The notes: generated by a model not told the origin, from the sequence alone. 52,065 nucleotides of DNA from CAZEQL01 sp964514415 (GCA_964514415.1 CAZEQL010000003.1:1-52065); one strand, 5' to 3'; shown: positions 25,545 to 32,191, numbered from the stretch's first letter. A program made the numbers and translations.

Positions 25545-25588
25545 CACTTTTAAAGTGGGTTTACAGTTAAAAAGGTAACCTCTATACT
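25545..25588 (+). promoter_or_regulatory. Promoter and operator-like palindrome of the toxin-antitoxin pair
   Basis: CACTTTTAAAGTG is a perfect palindrome at 25545-25557. It is followed by TTTACA (25560-25565), a 17-base spacer and TATACT (25583-25588). Toxin-antitoxin operons usually repress themselves through palindromes near the promoter, so the arrangement fits autoregulation. Confidence 0.6.
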
Positions 25589-25619
25589 TAGGATAAGAAA
25601 AGGAGATGAGGAGGGAAAG

Positions 25620-25865
25620 ATGGCTCAAACTGTGGTAAGAACCCAGCCGATTAATCTAATAGGCTTATGGAGATTAAAAATAATGGTTCCAGAAACGAAG
25701 GAATTATTGGATATAATGGATGAGTTAGGGAGAACTGGAACGGTGGAAAAAGATGAACGAATTCTTGATACCTTAGATAAATTAGCAAATGAAACAATGA
25801 GTGCCTTGAAAGAAAAAGGTATTTCGCCTACTGTGGAGGATTTCCTGAAGGAACGAGAGCGCTGA
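25620..25865 (+). CDS. Putative antitoxin
   Basis: An 81 aa, mostly helical, charged protein directly upstream of a PIN-domain gene (3-base gap). The position, size and the charged C-terminus (VEDFLKERER) are those of an antitoxin that binds and blocks the toxin. I cannot place it in a named VapB family: no AbrB or ribbon-helix-helix motif is obvious. A strong GAGGAGGGAAAG ribosome site precedes the ATG; an internal ATG at about residue 22 (MVPETKELL) is less well supported. Confidence 0.65.
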   Translation: MAQTVVRTQPINLIGLWRLKIMVPETKELLDIMDELGRTGTVEKDERILDTLDKLANETMSALKEKGISPTVEDFLKERER

Positions 25866-25868
25866 GGA

Positions 25869-26294
25869 ATGAAATATATTGACTCTTCTGTCTTCATAGG
25901 TGCTTTCCTGCCCACGGATCCAAATCAGCAAGTGTGCAGAAAGGTAGTAGATGACATAATTTCAGGCAATCTTCCAGCCGTAATCTCTATTTTCGGATTA
26001 GCAGAGATAGGAGGGTTTTTTGCCAGAAACATTAGCCAAAAGGTAGCATCCAAACATGTAACAGCATTACAGAGGGCGGGAAATCTGCAAATATATTATG
26101 CCGACAATTTCGATTCCTTTATGAATTCAGTTTTAGCTGTTTCAGTATCTACTGGTTTGCCAGGAGCGGATTCAATCCACTTTGTGTCTGCGATTTCTTT
26201 GCCTGAGGTAGATGAAATTATAACTTTAGATCACCACTTTAAAAGAGTGAGCAACCAAATCAGGGTGACTATCCTGAGTGAGGGAAGTCAATGA
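25869..26294 (+). CDS. PIN-domain (VapC-like) toxin ribonuclease
   Basis: A 141 aa PIN domain. The first acidic residue is in YIDSSVFIGAF (Asp4), a conserved Glu follows in FGLAEIGGFF, the third acidic position is in GLPGADSIHFVSA, and the final one is in ITLDHHF. These are the four positions expected for metal-dependent RNA cleavage. VapC-type toxins cut tRNA or rRNA when the antitoxin is lost. The pair is flanked on both sides by the 138-base direct repeat, suggesting it moved in as a unit. Confidence 0.8.
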   Translation: MKYIDSSVFIGAFLPTDPNQQVCRKVVDDIISGNLPAVISIFGLAEIGGFFARNISQKVASKHVTALQRAGNLQIYYADNFDSFMNSVLAVSVSTGLPGADSIHFVSAISLPEVDEIITLDHHFKRVSNQIRVTILSEGSQ

Positions 26295-26360
26295 AGAAGC
26301 AGCACAAAGTTTTTTCCCGCCCTGTCATAGCAAAATCTACCCTCTCCCTCGAACCCCAAT

Positions 26361-26390
26361 GTCATTGCGCGGCATAGCCGAAGCAATCTC
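26361..26390 (+). repeat. REP-like repeat
   Basis: GTCATTGCGCGG followed by CCGAAGCAATCTC: a member of the GTCATTGCGAG family. Next to it, TTGAAAGATGAGGGTGAACAC resembles 25461-25480 left of the toxin pair. Confidence 0.6.
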
Positions 26391-26445
26391 CTCTCCCTTG
26401 AAAGATGAGGGTGAACACAAAAGACTGGAGGAGGGCTAGTCAAAA

Positions 26446-26581
26446 TCCATTTTGTTCAGTTAGATGCACAGCGAGTGCGAAAGCCGAGAAGCCATATTAC
26501 AGGGCTTGGGTGTATACTAATAATGGCTTTACAAGATGTAAACAGCTTTTTGCACAACAGCGGGTTTTGAGCAGGGGGAAG
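26446..26581 (+). repeat. Right copy of the direct repeat flanking the toxin-antitoxin genes
   Basis: Similar to 25188-25325 with the identical 44-base core at 26487-26530. An added codon turns C-x2-C into C-x3-C, and the 3' part is frameshifted. The peptide frame is therefore decayed here, and this copy runs into the ispF start region. Confidence 0.8.
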
Positions 26582-26589
26582 AATCTCAA

Positions 26590-27072
26590 ATGCAAAAGGA
26601 AATGAGAGTTGGAATCGGATATGATAGCCATCCCTTGGTTTCAGGGCGCAAGCTGATTCTGGGGGGCACACCCATTCCCCATGATAAAGGCCTGTCAGGT
26701 TGGAGTGATGCTGATGTGGCAATTCACGCCATAATAGATGCCTTGTGTGGCGCTGCTGACCTGGGCGATATCGGAACTCAATTCCCTCCGGAAGAGCCAG
26801 AATACAAAAACATCTCTAGCTTAGTTTTATTAACTAAAACTGGCGAGCTAGTTAAAGCGAAAGGGTTCAAAATAGCTAACATTGACGTCACCATCATGGC
26901 TCAAAGCCCCAAACTTTCACCGTTCATCCTTGAGATGCGAAAACGCATCAGTCAAGCCCTGGGTGTCGAACCAGCACGGGTAGCAATTAAAGCTACTACC
27001 ACCGATGGTTTAGGCTTTATCGGCAGAGAAGAGGGAATAGCCGCCCAGTCTGTAGCTTTAATCCAGAGTTAG
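26590..27072 (+). CDS. ispF: 2-C-methyl-D-erythritol 2,4-cyclodiphosphate synthase
   Basis: This catalyses cyclodiphosphate formation in the non-mevalonate isoprenoid pathway. The metal ligands in GYDSHPL (Asp12, His14) and the WSDADVAIHAIIDAL segment (with the third ligand His) are intact, as are DLGDIGTQFPP and the C-terminal TTTDGLGFIGREEGIAA. It is 160 aa with normal length. GGGGGAAG nine bases before 26590 supports this ATG; an ATG 12 bases later is possible. In many genomes ispF follows ispD directly. Here some 5.2 kb of accessory DNA separates it from the broken ispD. Confidence 0.96.
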   Translation: MQKEMRVGIGYDSHPLVSGRKLILGGTPIPHDKGLSGWSDADVAIHAIIDALCGAADLGDIGTQFPPEEPEYKNISSLVLLTKTGELVKAKGFKIANIDVTIMAQSPKLSPFILEMRKRISQALGVEPARVAIKATTTDGLGFIGREEGIAAQSVALIQS

Positions 27073-27143
27073 CTCATCTATCCCCACCTCGTAAATTGTT
27101 TATCCTTCTTAAAAGCCTTAAGAAGGCCAAAATTTCCAAAAAT

Positions 27144-27195
27144 TTGACAATATTGAGGAGGACCATTATAATTATTATTGACATATGTTCATAAT
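27144..27195 (+). promoter_or_regulatory. Consensus promoter with overlapping operator-like palindrome
   Basis: A perfect TTGACA (27144-27149), a 17-base spacer and a perfect TATAAT (27167-27172). Directly after it, at 27174-27195, an imperfect palindrome spans the expected transcription start: arms ATTAT and ATAAT around ACATATGT, 18 of 22 positions symmetric. This fits a regulated promoter for the DUF134 gene and the cluster downstream. A second TTGACA at 27178 lies inside the palindrome. Confidence 0.7.
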
Positions 27196-27221
27196 TCCTA
27201 GTAAGAATGAGGTGGTTTTTG

Positions 27222-27695
27222 ATGGCTAGGCCAATGAAATTGCGTTGTGTCGCTCAATTGCCGAGCGCGGCCTTCTTCAGGCCAATGGGCGTTCCGACAA
27301 ATGTTTTACAGGGAGTTTGCCTTTCAGTTGAGGAAATTGAATCTATCCGTCTTAAGGACTTGGAAGGACTAGAGCAGGAAGAATGTGCTCAAAAAATGCA
27401 TATTTCCAGGCCGACTTTCCACCGCATACTAGAATCAGTTCGAAAGAAATTAGCCGATGCTTTGATTAACGGCAAGGCGATTCAAATTGAGGGAGGCAAC
27501 TTCGGATTGCCTCAAAGCCGTTTTAGGTGTAATAACGATGGCCACGAATGGAATGTGCCTTTTGAGGCTTTAGCAAACAAGATTCCCTTATCTTGTCCCA
27601 TATGTTCCAGTGTGAATATCCAGCCCATGCCTCTACCTCCATTTGGTTGGGGCAGAGGACATGGTAGAGGATTTCGCGGTGGCAGACGGTGGTAA
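27222..27695 (+). CDS. DUF134 family helix-turn-helix regulator
   Basis: A DNA-binding protein of the DUF134 (UPF0251) family, with a sigma-region-4-like helix-turn-helix. Family signatures are LSVEEIESIRLKDLEGLEQE, then ECAQKMHISRPTFHRILESV, then GKAIQIEGGNF. The C-terminal third adds a zinc-ribbon-like part (CNNDGHEW...CPICSS) and an arginine/glycine tail. The ATG at 27222 has GAGGTG at 7 bases, giving 157 aa; an earlier ATG at 27207 lacks this. In other anaerobes DUF134 genes are commonly next to NifX-like and MinD-type genes, as here. It may repress its own promoter through the palindrome upstream. Confidence 0.88.
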   Translation: MARPMKLRCVAQLPSAAFFRPMGVPTNVLQGVCLSVEEIESIRLKDLEGLEQEECAQKMHISRPTFHRILESVRKKLADALINGKAIQIEGGNFGLPQSRFRCNNDGHEWNVPFEALANKIPLSCPICSSVNIQPMPLPPFGWGRGHGRGFRGGRRW

Positions 27696-27699
27696 AAAT

Positions 27700-27805
27700 A
27701 GGCTATTTAAAAATGTAGTTGCCCGATTTATTGGGCAATAAGAGCCTGATGAATCAGGCAACTACAAAATGCCCAAAATCGAACGAGGAAACAAAATTAA
27801 ACAGC
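27700..27805 (+). repeat. MITE-like element, copy 3
   Basis: The most complete copy: left end AGGCTATTTAA, then GTAGTTGCCCGATTTATTGG and GCCTGATGAATCAGGC with GGCAACTAC, right end AAAATTAAACAGC. The two ends are inverted repeats of each other. It ends about 30 bases before the start of the glycine-rich gene. Confidence 0.8.
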
Positions 27806-27837
27806 GTAAAAAATAAAAAGAAGGGAGGTGATGTAGA

Positions 27838-28068
27838 ATGCCATTTGGAAGAGGTTTTGGTAGGGGTCGGTTTGGTGGTTGGGGCCGAGGTTTTGGCCCG
27901 GGCTTCGGAAGAGGCTGGGGAAGAGGTTTTGGCCCAGGTTTTGGAAGAGGTTGGGGAAGAGGTTTTGGCCCAGGTTTTGGAAGAGGTTGGTTTGGTTGGG
28001 GTAATCCCCATGCAGGACCCGGATTTAATTACCCCTATTATGGCTCTGGCATAGAGTATCCCTACTGA
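27838..28068 (+). CDS. Gly/Phe/Arg-rich repeat protein
   Basis: A 76 aa protein made largely of three exact 12-residue units GRGFGPGFGRGW (DNA 27883-27990), preceded by MPFGRGFGRG and ending in a Tyr/Pro-rich tail (NYPYYGSGIEYPY). A strong AAGGGAGGTG ribosome site precedes it. It resembles the low-complexity part of DUF5320-type proteins encoded in the same cluster. Arginine-glycine-aromatic repeats can bind RNA or self-associate; here a scaffold or metal-binding role is only a guess. A reverse frame over the same repeats is an artefact. Confidence 0.7.
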   Translation: MPFGRGFGRGRFGGWGRGFGPGFGRGWGRGFGPGFGRGWGRGFGPGFGRGWFGWGNPHAGPGFNYPYYGSGIEYPY

Positions 28069-28110
28069 TAGCTGACAGCTCCCAATTTTCTAGGCAAGTT
28101 TAGTAAAAAG

Positions 28111-28225
28111 AGGCTGCTTAGAACTGTAGTTACCCAATTTATTGGGCAATAAGAGCCTGATGAATCAGGCATCTACAAGAATCTGGGGGTGAAAGGCTTC
28201 CAAAATGCCCAAAATTGAATAATTG
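28111..28225 (+). repeat. MITE-like element, copy 4
   Basis: Left end AGGCTGCTTAG, core GTAGTTACCCAATTTATTGG and GCCTGATGAATCAGGC ending ATCTAC (28126-28176), then a tail with AATGCCCAAAATTGAAT. It is partly decayed on the right. It lies just upstream of the next glycine-rich gene. Confidence 0.75.
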
Positions 28226-28248
28226 GAATAAAAAAAAGGAGGTGAATT

Positions 28249-28713
28249 ATGCCAGGATTTGATGGAACGGGACCACGGGGAATGGGCCCAATGACAGGAG
28301 GAGGAAGAGGTTTCTGTAACCCTTCGGGTGTAGGGGGGACATATGGTTTCGGCAGGGGATATGGCTTTGGCAGGGGATACGGCTTTGGCAGGGGATACGG
28401 CTTTGGCAGGGGATACGGCTTTGGAAGAGGATACGGGCGTGGAATGGGCATGCCTTATGGTGCTAACCCCTACGGTGAAGCTATGCCTTATGGTGCTAAC
28501 CCCTACGGTGGAGCTATGCCCTATGGTGGCTATGGAGGAGCACCTGCAGGAACAATGCCGGGGGCTTTTGCAATGCCTTACCCAGGAGCAGACCCTTACG
28601 CCCCCCAGATGACCCAAGAGCAGGAGCTTGATTTCCTGAGGAATCAGGCAGAGGCAATAAAGGGACAATTAGAGCAGATTGGTGCTAGAATAAGAGAACT
28701 GGAGAAGGAGTAA
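28249..28713 (+). CDS. DUF5320 domain protein with YGFGRG repeats
   Basis: A 154 aa protein. The DUF5320 N-terminus is clear (MPGFDGTGPRGMGPMTGG, then GRGFCN). Residues 32-61 are five tandem YGFGRG units (18-base DNA repeats, 28342-28431), followed by two or three MPYGANPYG units. The last 35 residues form a coiled coil (starting EQELDFLRNQAEAIK). AAAGGAGGTG precedes the ATG. The NifX-like gene follows after 8 bases. The family accompanies NifX/MinD clusters in anaerobes but has no assigned activity. The repeats are prone to copy-number change. Confidence 0.82.
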   Translation: MPGFDGTGPRGMGPMTGGGRGFCNPSGVGGTYGFGRGYGFGRGYGFGRGYGFGRGYGFGRGYGRGMGMPYGANPYGEAMPYGANPYGGAMPYGGYGGAPAGTMPGAFAMPYPGADPYAPQMTQEQELDFLRNQAEAIKGQLEQIGARIRELEKE

Positions 28714-28721
28714 AAAATATT

Positions 28722-29327
28722 ATGAAACTCGCCATATCGGCAACAGGGCCTGATTTAGATGCTGAGGTGGACCCTCGCTTCGGGAGATGCCAATACTTTA
28801 TTATTGTTGACCCACAAACCATGGAGTTCGAGTCTTTGGAGAACTCTAGTGCCATGGCTGCTGGTGGAGCAGGCATTAGCACAGCCCAAATGATTGCCAA
28901 TAAAGGAGCGCAAGTGGTGCTCACTGGCAATTGTGGGCCCAATGCTTACCAGACATTATCTGCTGCTGGCATTCAGGTCATCAGCGGTGCCACCGGCAGG
29001 ATAAGAGATGCTGCAGAAGCCTACAAGTCAGGCAAGCTTCAACCAACGGCCCAACCTAACGTGGCTGCCCATTTTGGGATAGGAGCTACTCCTGGTACGG
29101 GAATGGGTGGTGGCATGGGGAAAGGTATGGGGATGGGCCGTGGCATGGGTATGAGTATGGGGATGGGCCGTGGCATGGGGATGGGATCAGGAATGACGCC
29201 CCAAGCAGCCCCTCAGCCGATAAATCCAGAGCAAGAGATACAAATGCTTAAAAACCAAGCTCAGACCCTGGGACAGCAGTTAAGTGAAATCCAGCGCCGT
29301 CTTGAGGGACTAGAAAAGGGGAGGTGA
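28722..29327 (+). CDS. NifX/NifB-like cofactor-binding domain fused to Met/Gly-rich coiled-coil tail
   Basis: A 201 aa protein. Residues 1-110 are a dinitrogenase iron-molybdenum cofactor domain (RNase H-like fold), with FGRCQYFIIVD and VVLTGNCGPNAYQTL. Members bind iron-sulfur or molybdenum-iron clusters. Residues about 125-165 are Met/Gly-rich (GMGKGMGMGRGMGM repeats), as in DUF5320 proteins. The last 30 residues are a coiled coil like that of the preceding gene (QEIQMLKNQAQTLGQQL). The shared tail suggests the two proteins associate. No nitrogenase genes are in view, so a nitrogenase role is not implied. Confidence 0.82.
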   Translation: MKLAISATGPDLDAEVDPRFGRCQYFIIVDPQTMEFESLENSSAMAAGGAGISTAQMIANKGAQVVLTGNCGPNAYQTLSAAGIQVISGATGRIRDAAEAYKSGKLQPTAQPNVAAHFGIGATPGTGMGGGMGKGMGMGRGMGMSMGMGRGMGMGSGMTPQAAPQPINPEQEIQMLKNQAQTLGQQLSEIQRRLEGLEKGR

Positions 29328-29330
29328 ATT

Positions 29331-29555
29331 ATGCCTATCTATGAATATCAATGCACTGAATGCGGGGAGAAATTCGAAATTCGTCAAGCCATTGGCGAGG
29401 GAGGTTCCAGTTTAAACTGCCCTAAATGCCATGCTCAAAATCCTAAAAGGCTGTTCTCTTCGTTTTTCAGCTCTAGCTCAAGCACAACTGAGCCTTTAGG
29501 AACAAGTTGTCCTACTTGTAGCTCTGGGCTTTGCGGGCTTCCACCAATGGGGTAA
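29331..29555 (+). CDS. FmdB family zinc ribbon protein
   Basis: A 74 aa protein starting MPIYEYQCTECGEKFE, the FmdB/CxxC zinc ribbon hallmark, with the second pair in NCPKCH. A Ser-rich linker leads to another cysteine group (CPTCSSGLCG). GGGGAGG ends the upstream gene and serves as its ribosome site. The FmdB family is named after a gene next to formylmethanofuran dehydrogenase; its function is poorly known, probably regulatory or chaperone-like. Confidence 0.85.
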   Translation: MPIYEYQCTECGEKFEIRQAIGEGGSSLNCPKCHAQNPKRLFSSFFSSSSSTTEPLGTSCPTCSSGLCGLPPMG

Positions 29556-29575
29556 AAAAACAGTTGGAGGTATTT

Positions 29576-29806
29576 ATGCCTAGAGGAGATAGTACAGGAC
29601 CTTCTGGTCAAGGGCCGGGAACAGGAAGAGGATTAGGTATGGGCCGTGGAGTTGGTAGAGGAAGGATGGGTGGAAACCGCCCTGGGGCAGGCCCCAGTGG
29701 AGATTGTCTTTGCCCCAGTTGTGGGACGAGGATTCCCCATCAAGTAGGTGTCCCCTGCTATAACTTAAGTTGCCCTAAGTGTGGCGCAAAGATGATTAGA
29801 GAGTAA
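29576..29806 (+). CDS. Gly-rich DUF5320-like zinc ribbon protein
   Basis: A 76 aa protein: MPRGDSTGPSGQGPGTGRG and further Gly/Arg text, then a four-cysteine ribbon CLCPSCGTRIPHQ...CPKCGAKM. The start at 29576 follows TTGGAGG at 5 bases; an upstream in-frame start would overlap the FmdB gene by 25 bases. It belongs with the other low-complexity proteins of the cluster and probably binds a metal through the ribbon. Confidence 0.75.
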   Translation: MPRGDSTGPSGQGPGTGRGLGMGRGVGRGRMGGNRPGAGPSGDCLCPSCGTRIPHQVGVPCYNLSCPKCGAKMIRE

Positions 29807-29820
29807 ATCAGGAAGGCAAT

Positions 29821-30291
29821 ATGAACGCTGAGAAAGAGAACCAAAATCTGATAGTAAGCCGGCCTGTCAATCACATGGAGGTGGAAGGGGAACTTTGTAA
29901 GTTGTTTTATCAGAGATTTGGTGATGAAGCGCTGCCTATAATTGAGGCGGTGTTTCATGAATGGGGTACAGTTATAGGTGAAGGGCTGAAAGCTAAAGTG
30001 CCCGCAGGAGAACTCAAGGTTGCTGCTGAAACATATTTAAAACCAACAGTGGCTCGAGAACCTAAACCAAAAATAATTGAAGCTACCAACGAAAGATTCG
30101 AAATCAAGGTCTTCACTTGCCCTTATCGCCTTAATGGTGCTGGCAGGCTACTATGTGAAGCCATGTCAGCTATGGATAAAGCAGCGATAGAGACCCTGGT
30201 GGGAGCGAAGGTAGAAATGAAGCAAATTAAAACATTAGCAGCCCCTGAAGATGAATGTTGTCACGGAGTCATTACACGCAAGACTCCTTAA
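29821..30291 (+). CDS. Possible ATC-hydrolase-like cluster protein
   Basis: A 156 aa protein. The C-terminal pattern (VFTCPYRLNG...LCEAMSAMDKAAIETL...DECCHGVI) resembles L-2-amino-thiazoline-4-carboxylic acid hydrolase-like proteins, which share spaced cysteines and an acidic residue with heme- or metal-binding sensors. The match is by eye and only moderate. It sits between the glycine-rich zinc ribbon and the MinD-ferredoxin ATPases in one orientation, 15 and 34 bases from its neighbours, so it belongs to the same operon. Confidence 0.5.
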   Translation: MNAEKENQNLIVSRPVNHMEVEGELCKLFYQRFGDEALPIIEAVFHEWGTVIGEGLKAKVPAGELKVAAETYLKPTVAREPKPKIIEATNERFEIKVFTCPYRLNGAGRLLCEAMSAMDKAAIETLVGAKVEMKQIKTLAAPEDECCHGVITRKTP

Positions 30292-30325
30292 TTACGGTTT
30301 AAGTTAACCAAGGAGGGATGAATAA

Positions 30326-31189
30326 ATGGTAATTTCTGTTGCCAGCGGCAAAGGTGGCACAGGAAAGACGTTGGTGGCTACTAGTCTAGCTCTTGCTTTA
30401 AGTAGCAAGGGTAAAGTCCAGTTATTAGACTGTGATGTGGAAGAGCCAAACGCTCATATTTTCCTTCATCCAACTATAAGCCAAAACCAACCAGTATTTC
30501 TTCCTATCCCCAAAGTAGACGAAACAAAATGCAACTATTGTGGCAAATGTGCTGAAGTCTGCGCCTACAATGCTATTGCTGTGGTTAAGAAAAAGGTGCT
30601 TGTCTTTTCTGAGCTGTGCCATGGCTGCGGAGCGTGTTCTTACCTATGCCCTGAGTCCGCCATCACTGAAGAGGAAAAAGAAATAGGAATAGTGGAAAGA
30701 GGCAACTCAGGAAACATAGACTTCATTCAAGGGAAACTTATCATTGGTGAAATAGCGGCTCCACCTGTAATCAGAGAAGTGAAGAGATATATTGAGCCTA
30801 CAAGTGAGGTCATAATCGATGTTTCTCCCGGCACTTCCTGTCCTGTAGTAGAGGCAGTAAAGGGTAGTGATTTTTGTCTCCTCGTGACTGAACCCACTCC
30901 TTTTGGCTTGAATGACCTGTCCCTGGCGGTAGAGGTAACAAAAAAATTAGGTATCCCATGTGGAGTGGTGATTAATCGTGCTGAGGCAAGGGATGATAAA
31001 GTTGAACAGTACTGTCACAAACAAAAAATACCCATCTTGCTGAAAATCCCTCTGGATAGAAAAATTGCTGAACTCTATTCAAAAGGGATTCCCTTAATAG
31101 AAGGTATGCCCCAGTGGCGTGACGCTTTCTTTGAGCTTTTTCAAGAGGTTCAACAGATAGTTTCAGCCAATCAGGTGGTAAATAGATAA
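30326..31189 (+). CDS. MinD-superfamily ATPase with inserted ferredoxin domain (1)
   Basis: A 287 aa P-loop ATPase of the type that carries two [4Fe-4S] clusters. The deviant Walker A motif is ASGKGGTGKT (residues 6-15). The ferredoxin insert has CNYCGKCAEVC (Cys69, 72, 75, 79) and CHGCGACSYLC (Cys98, 101, 104, 108). The Walker B-like segment VIIDVSPGTSCPV follows. AAGGAGGGATG precedes the ATG. Such proteins occur as adjacent pairs in anaerobes, usually with NifX-like proteins. ATP-driven transfer of electrons or of an iron-sulfur cluster is plausible but unproven. Confidence 0.88.
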   Translation: MVISVASGKGGTGKTLVATSLALALSSKGKVQLLDCDVEEPNAHIFLHPTISQNQPVFLPIPKVDETKCNYCGKCAEVCAYNAIAVVKKKVLVFSELCHGCGACSYLCPESAITEEEKEIGIVERGNSGNIDFIQGKLIIGEIAAPPVIREVKRYIEPTSEVIIDVSPGTSCPVVEAVKGSDFCLLVTEPTPFGLNDLSLAVEVTKKLGIPCGVVINRAEARDDKVEQYCHKQKIPILLKIPLDRKIAELYSKGIPLIEGMPQWRDAFFELFQEVQQIVSANQVVNR

Positions 31190-31264
31190 AGAGATGGTAA
31201 AAATAGGCTGGCAAGAAGTTGCCGACTTTACACACGACGAAAGCAAGAGGTTGGTGGATAATAA

Positions 31265-32125
31265 ATGAAAGAAGTTGTAGTTCTCAGCGGTAAAGGGGGG
31301 ACAGGAAAAACAAGCATACTTGCTTCCTTTGCTGCTTTAGCTCAAAACAAGGTATTAGTTGACTGCGATGTCGATGCTGCTGACCTTTATCTCCTCCTCA
31401 ACCCCACAGCCAGGGAGGAAAATGAGTTTTGGAGCGGGCAAGTCGCCCTTATCAACAAAGAAAAGTGCACTGAGTGTGGCTTATGTCAAGAAGTGTGCCG
31501 CTTTGAGGCAATAGAGAATTACATGGTTGACCCAGTATCTTGTGAGGGCTGTGGCTTCTGCTCTCAGGTCTGTCCTGTCAATGCCATTAGTATGCAAGAA
31601 CAGATGGCAGGACGTTGGTTTATCTCAGACACACGCTATGGTACCCTCGTCCACGCCAGGTTGGGGATTGCTGAAGAAAACTCCGGCAAATTAGTCGCGT
31701 TGGTGAGGCAGAATGCCAAGTCTATAGCCGCGAAAGAAAGCTTGGAGTATATCCTTAGCGATGGGCCACCAGGCATAGGTTGTCCTGTCATCTCCTCCCT
31801 CTCTGGTGCAAGCTTAGCCCTATTGGTAACCGAGCCTACGCTATCGGGCATCCATGACCTTGAGCGGGTTATTGGCGTTTGTCGTCACTTTGGCATTCCC
31901 GTCTTGGTTTGCATAAATAAATATGACATCAATGAAGAGAATGCTCATCAAATTGAAATTTATTGTCATAAGGAAGAGATAGAGGTAGCAGCAAAAATTC
32001 CCTTCGATAACGTGGTAACTGAGGCAATTATCCAGGGGTTGCCTGTGGTGGAATACTCCAGCAATAGAGTAACTCAGCAAATAGAAAAGTTGTGGCAAGT
32101 TGTTTTAGCAAAACTAGTCAAATAG
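31265..32125 (+). CDS. MinD-superfamily ATPase with inserted ferredoxin domain (2)
   Basis: A 286 aa paralogue of the preceding gene. Walker A is LSGKGGTGKTS (residues 8-17 hold the loop). The insert has CTECGLCQEVC (Cys68, 71, 74, 78) and CEGCGFCSQVC (Cys93, 96, 99, 103). The DGPPGIGCPV segment follows. The two proteins probably form a heterodimer, as MinD-fold ATPases dimerise across the nucleotide. An 18-codon FmdB-like leader and a NifX-like gene follow. Confidence 0.88.
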   Translation: MKEVVVLSGKGGTGKTSILASFAALAQNKVLVDCDVDAADLYLLLNPTAREENEFWSGQVALINKEKCTECGLCQEVCRFEAIENYMVDPVSCEGCGFCSQVCPVNAISMQEQMAGRWFISDTRYGTLVHARLGIAEENSGKLVALVRQNAKSIAAKESLEYILSDGPPGIGCPVISSLSGASLALLVTEPTLSGIHDLERVIGVCRHFGIPVLVCINKYDINEENAHQIEIYCHKEEIEVAAKIPFDNVVTEAIIQGLPVVEYSSNRVTQQIEKLWQVVLAKLVK

Positions 32126-32134
32126 GAGGAAGAA

Positions 32135-32191
32135 ATGCCAATTTATGAATACAGGCGCGATGGTACTTACAGGAGGAATACCTATAAATGA
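32135..32191 (+). pseudogene. 18-codon truncated FmdB-like frame
   Basis: The frame begins MPIYEYRRDG, the exact start of FmdB proteins, then stops after 18 codons with no cysteines left. AGGAGGA precedes its ATG. Its TGA overlaps the ATG of the following NifX-like gene (ATGA). It may be a deletion remnant of a full FmdB gene that now acts only as a translated leader. Confidence 0.6.

Noticed and set aside
26405..26605. 66-residue frame left of ispF
   Set aside because: It is the frameshifted right copy of the direct repeat and runs into the ispF start; treated as repeat, not a gene.
27883..28431. Regular short DNA repeats that might suggest a CRISPR array
   Set aside because: Units are contiguous multiples of three inside open reading frames, with no spacers, and encode Gly-rich peptides.
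27754..28668. Long open frames on the minus strand over the glycine-rich genes
   Set aside because: They arise from the low-complexity repeats on the other strand, have no ribosome site and encode only Lys/Pro/Ser or Pro/Tyr repeats.
31190..31240. Another copy of the MITE-like element (GGTAAAAATAGGCT)
   Set aside because: Only the left 14 bases match; neither hairpin nor right end is present.
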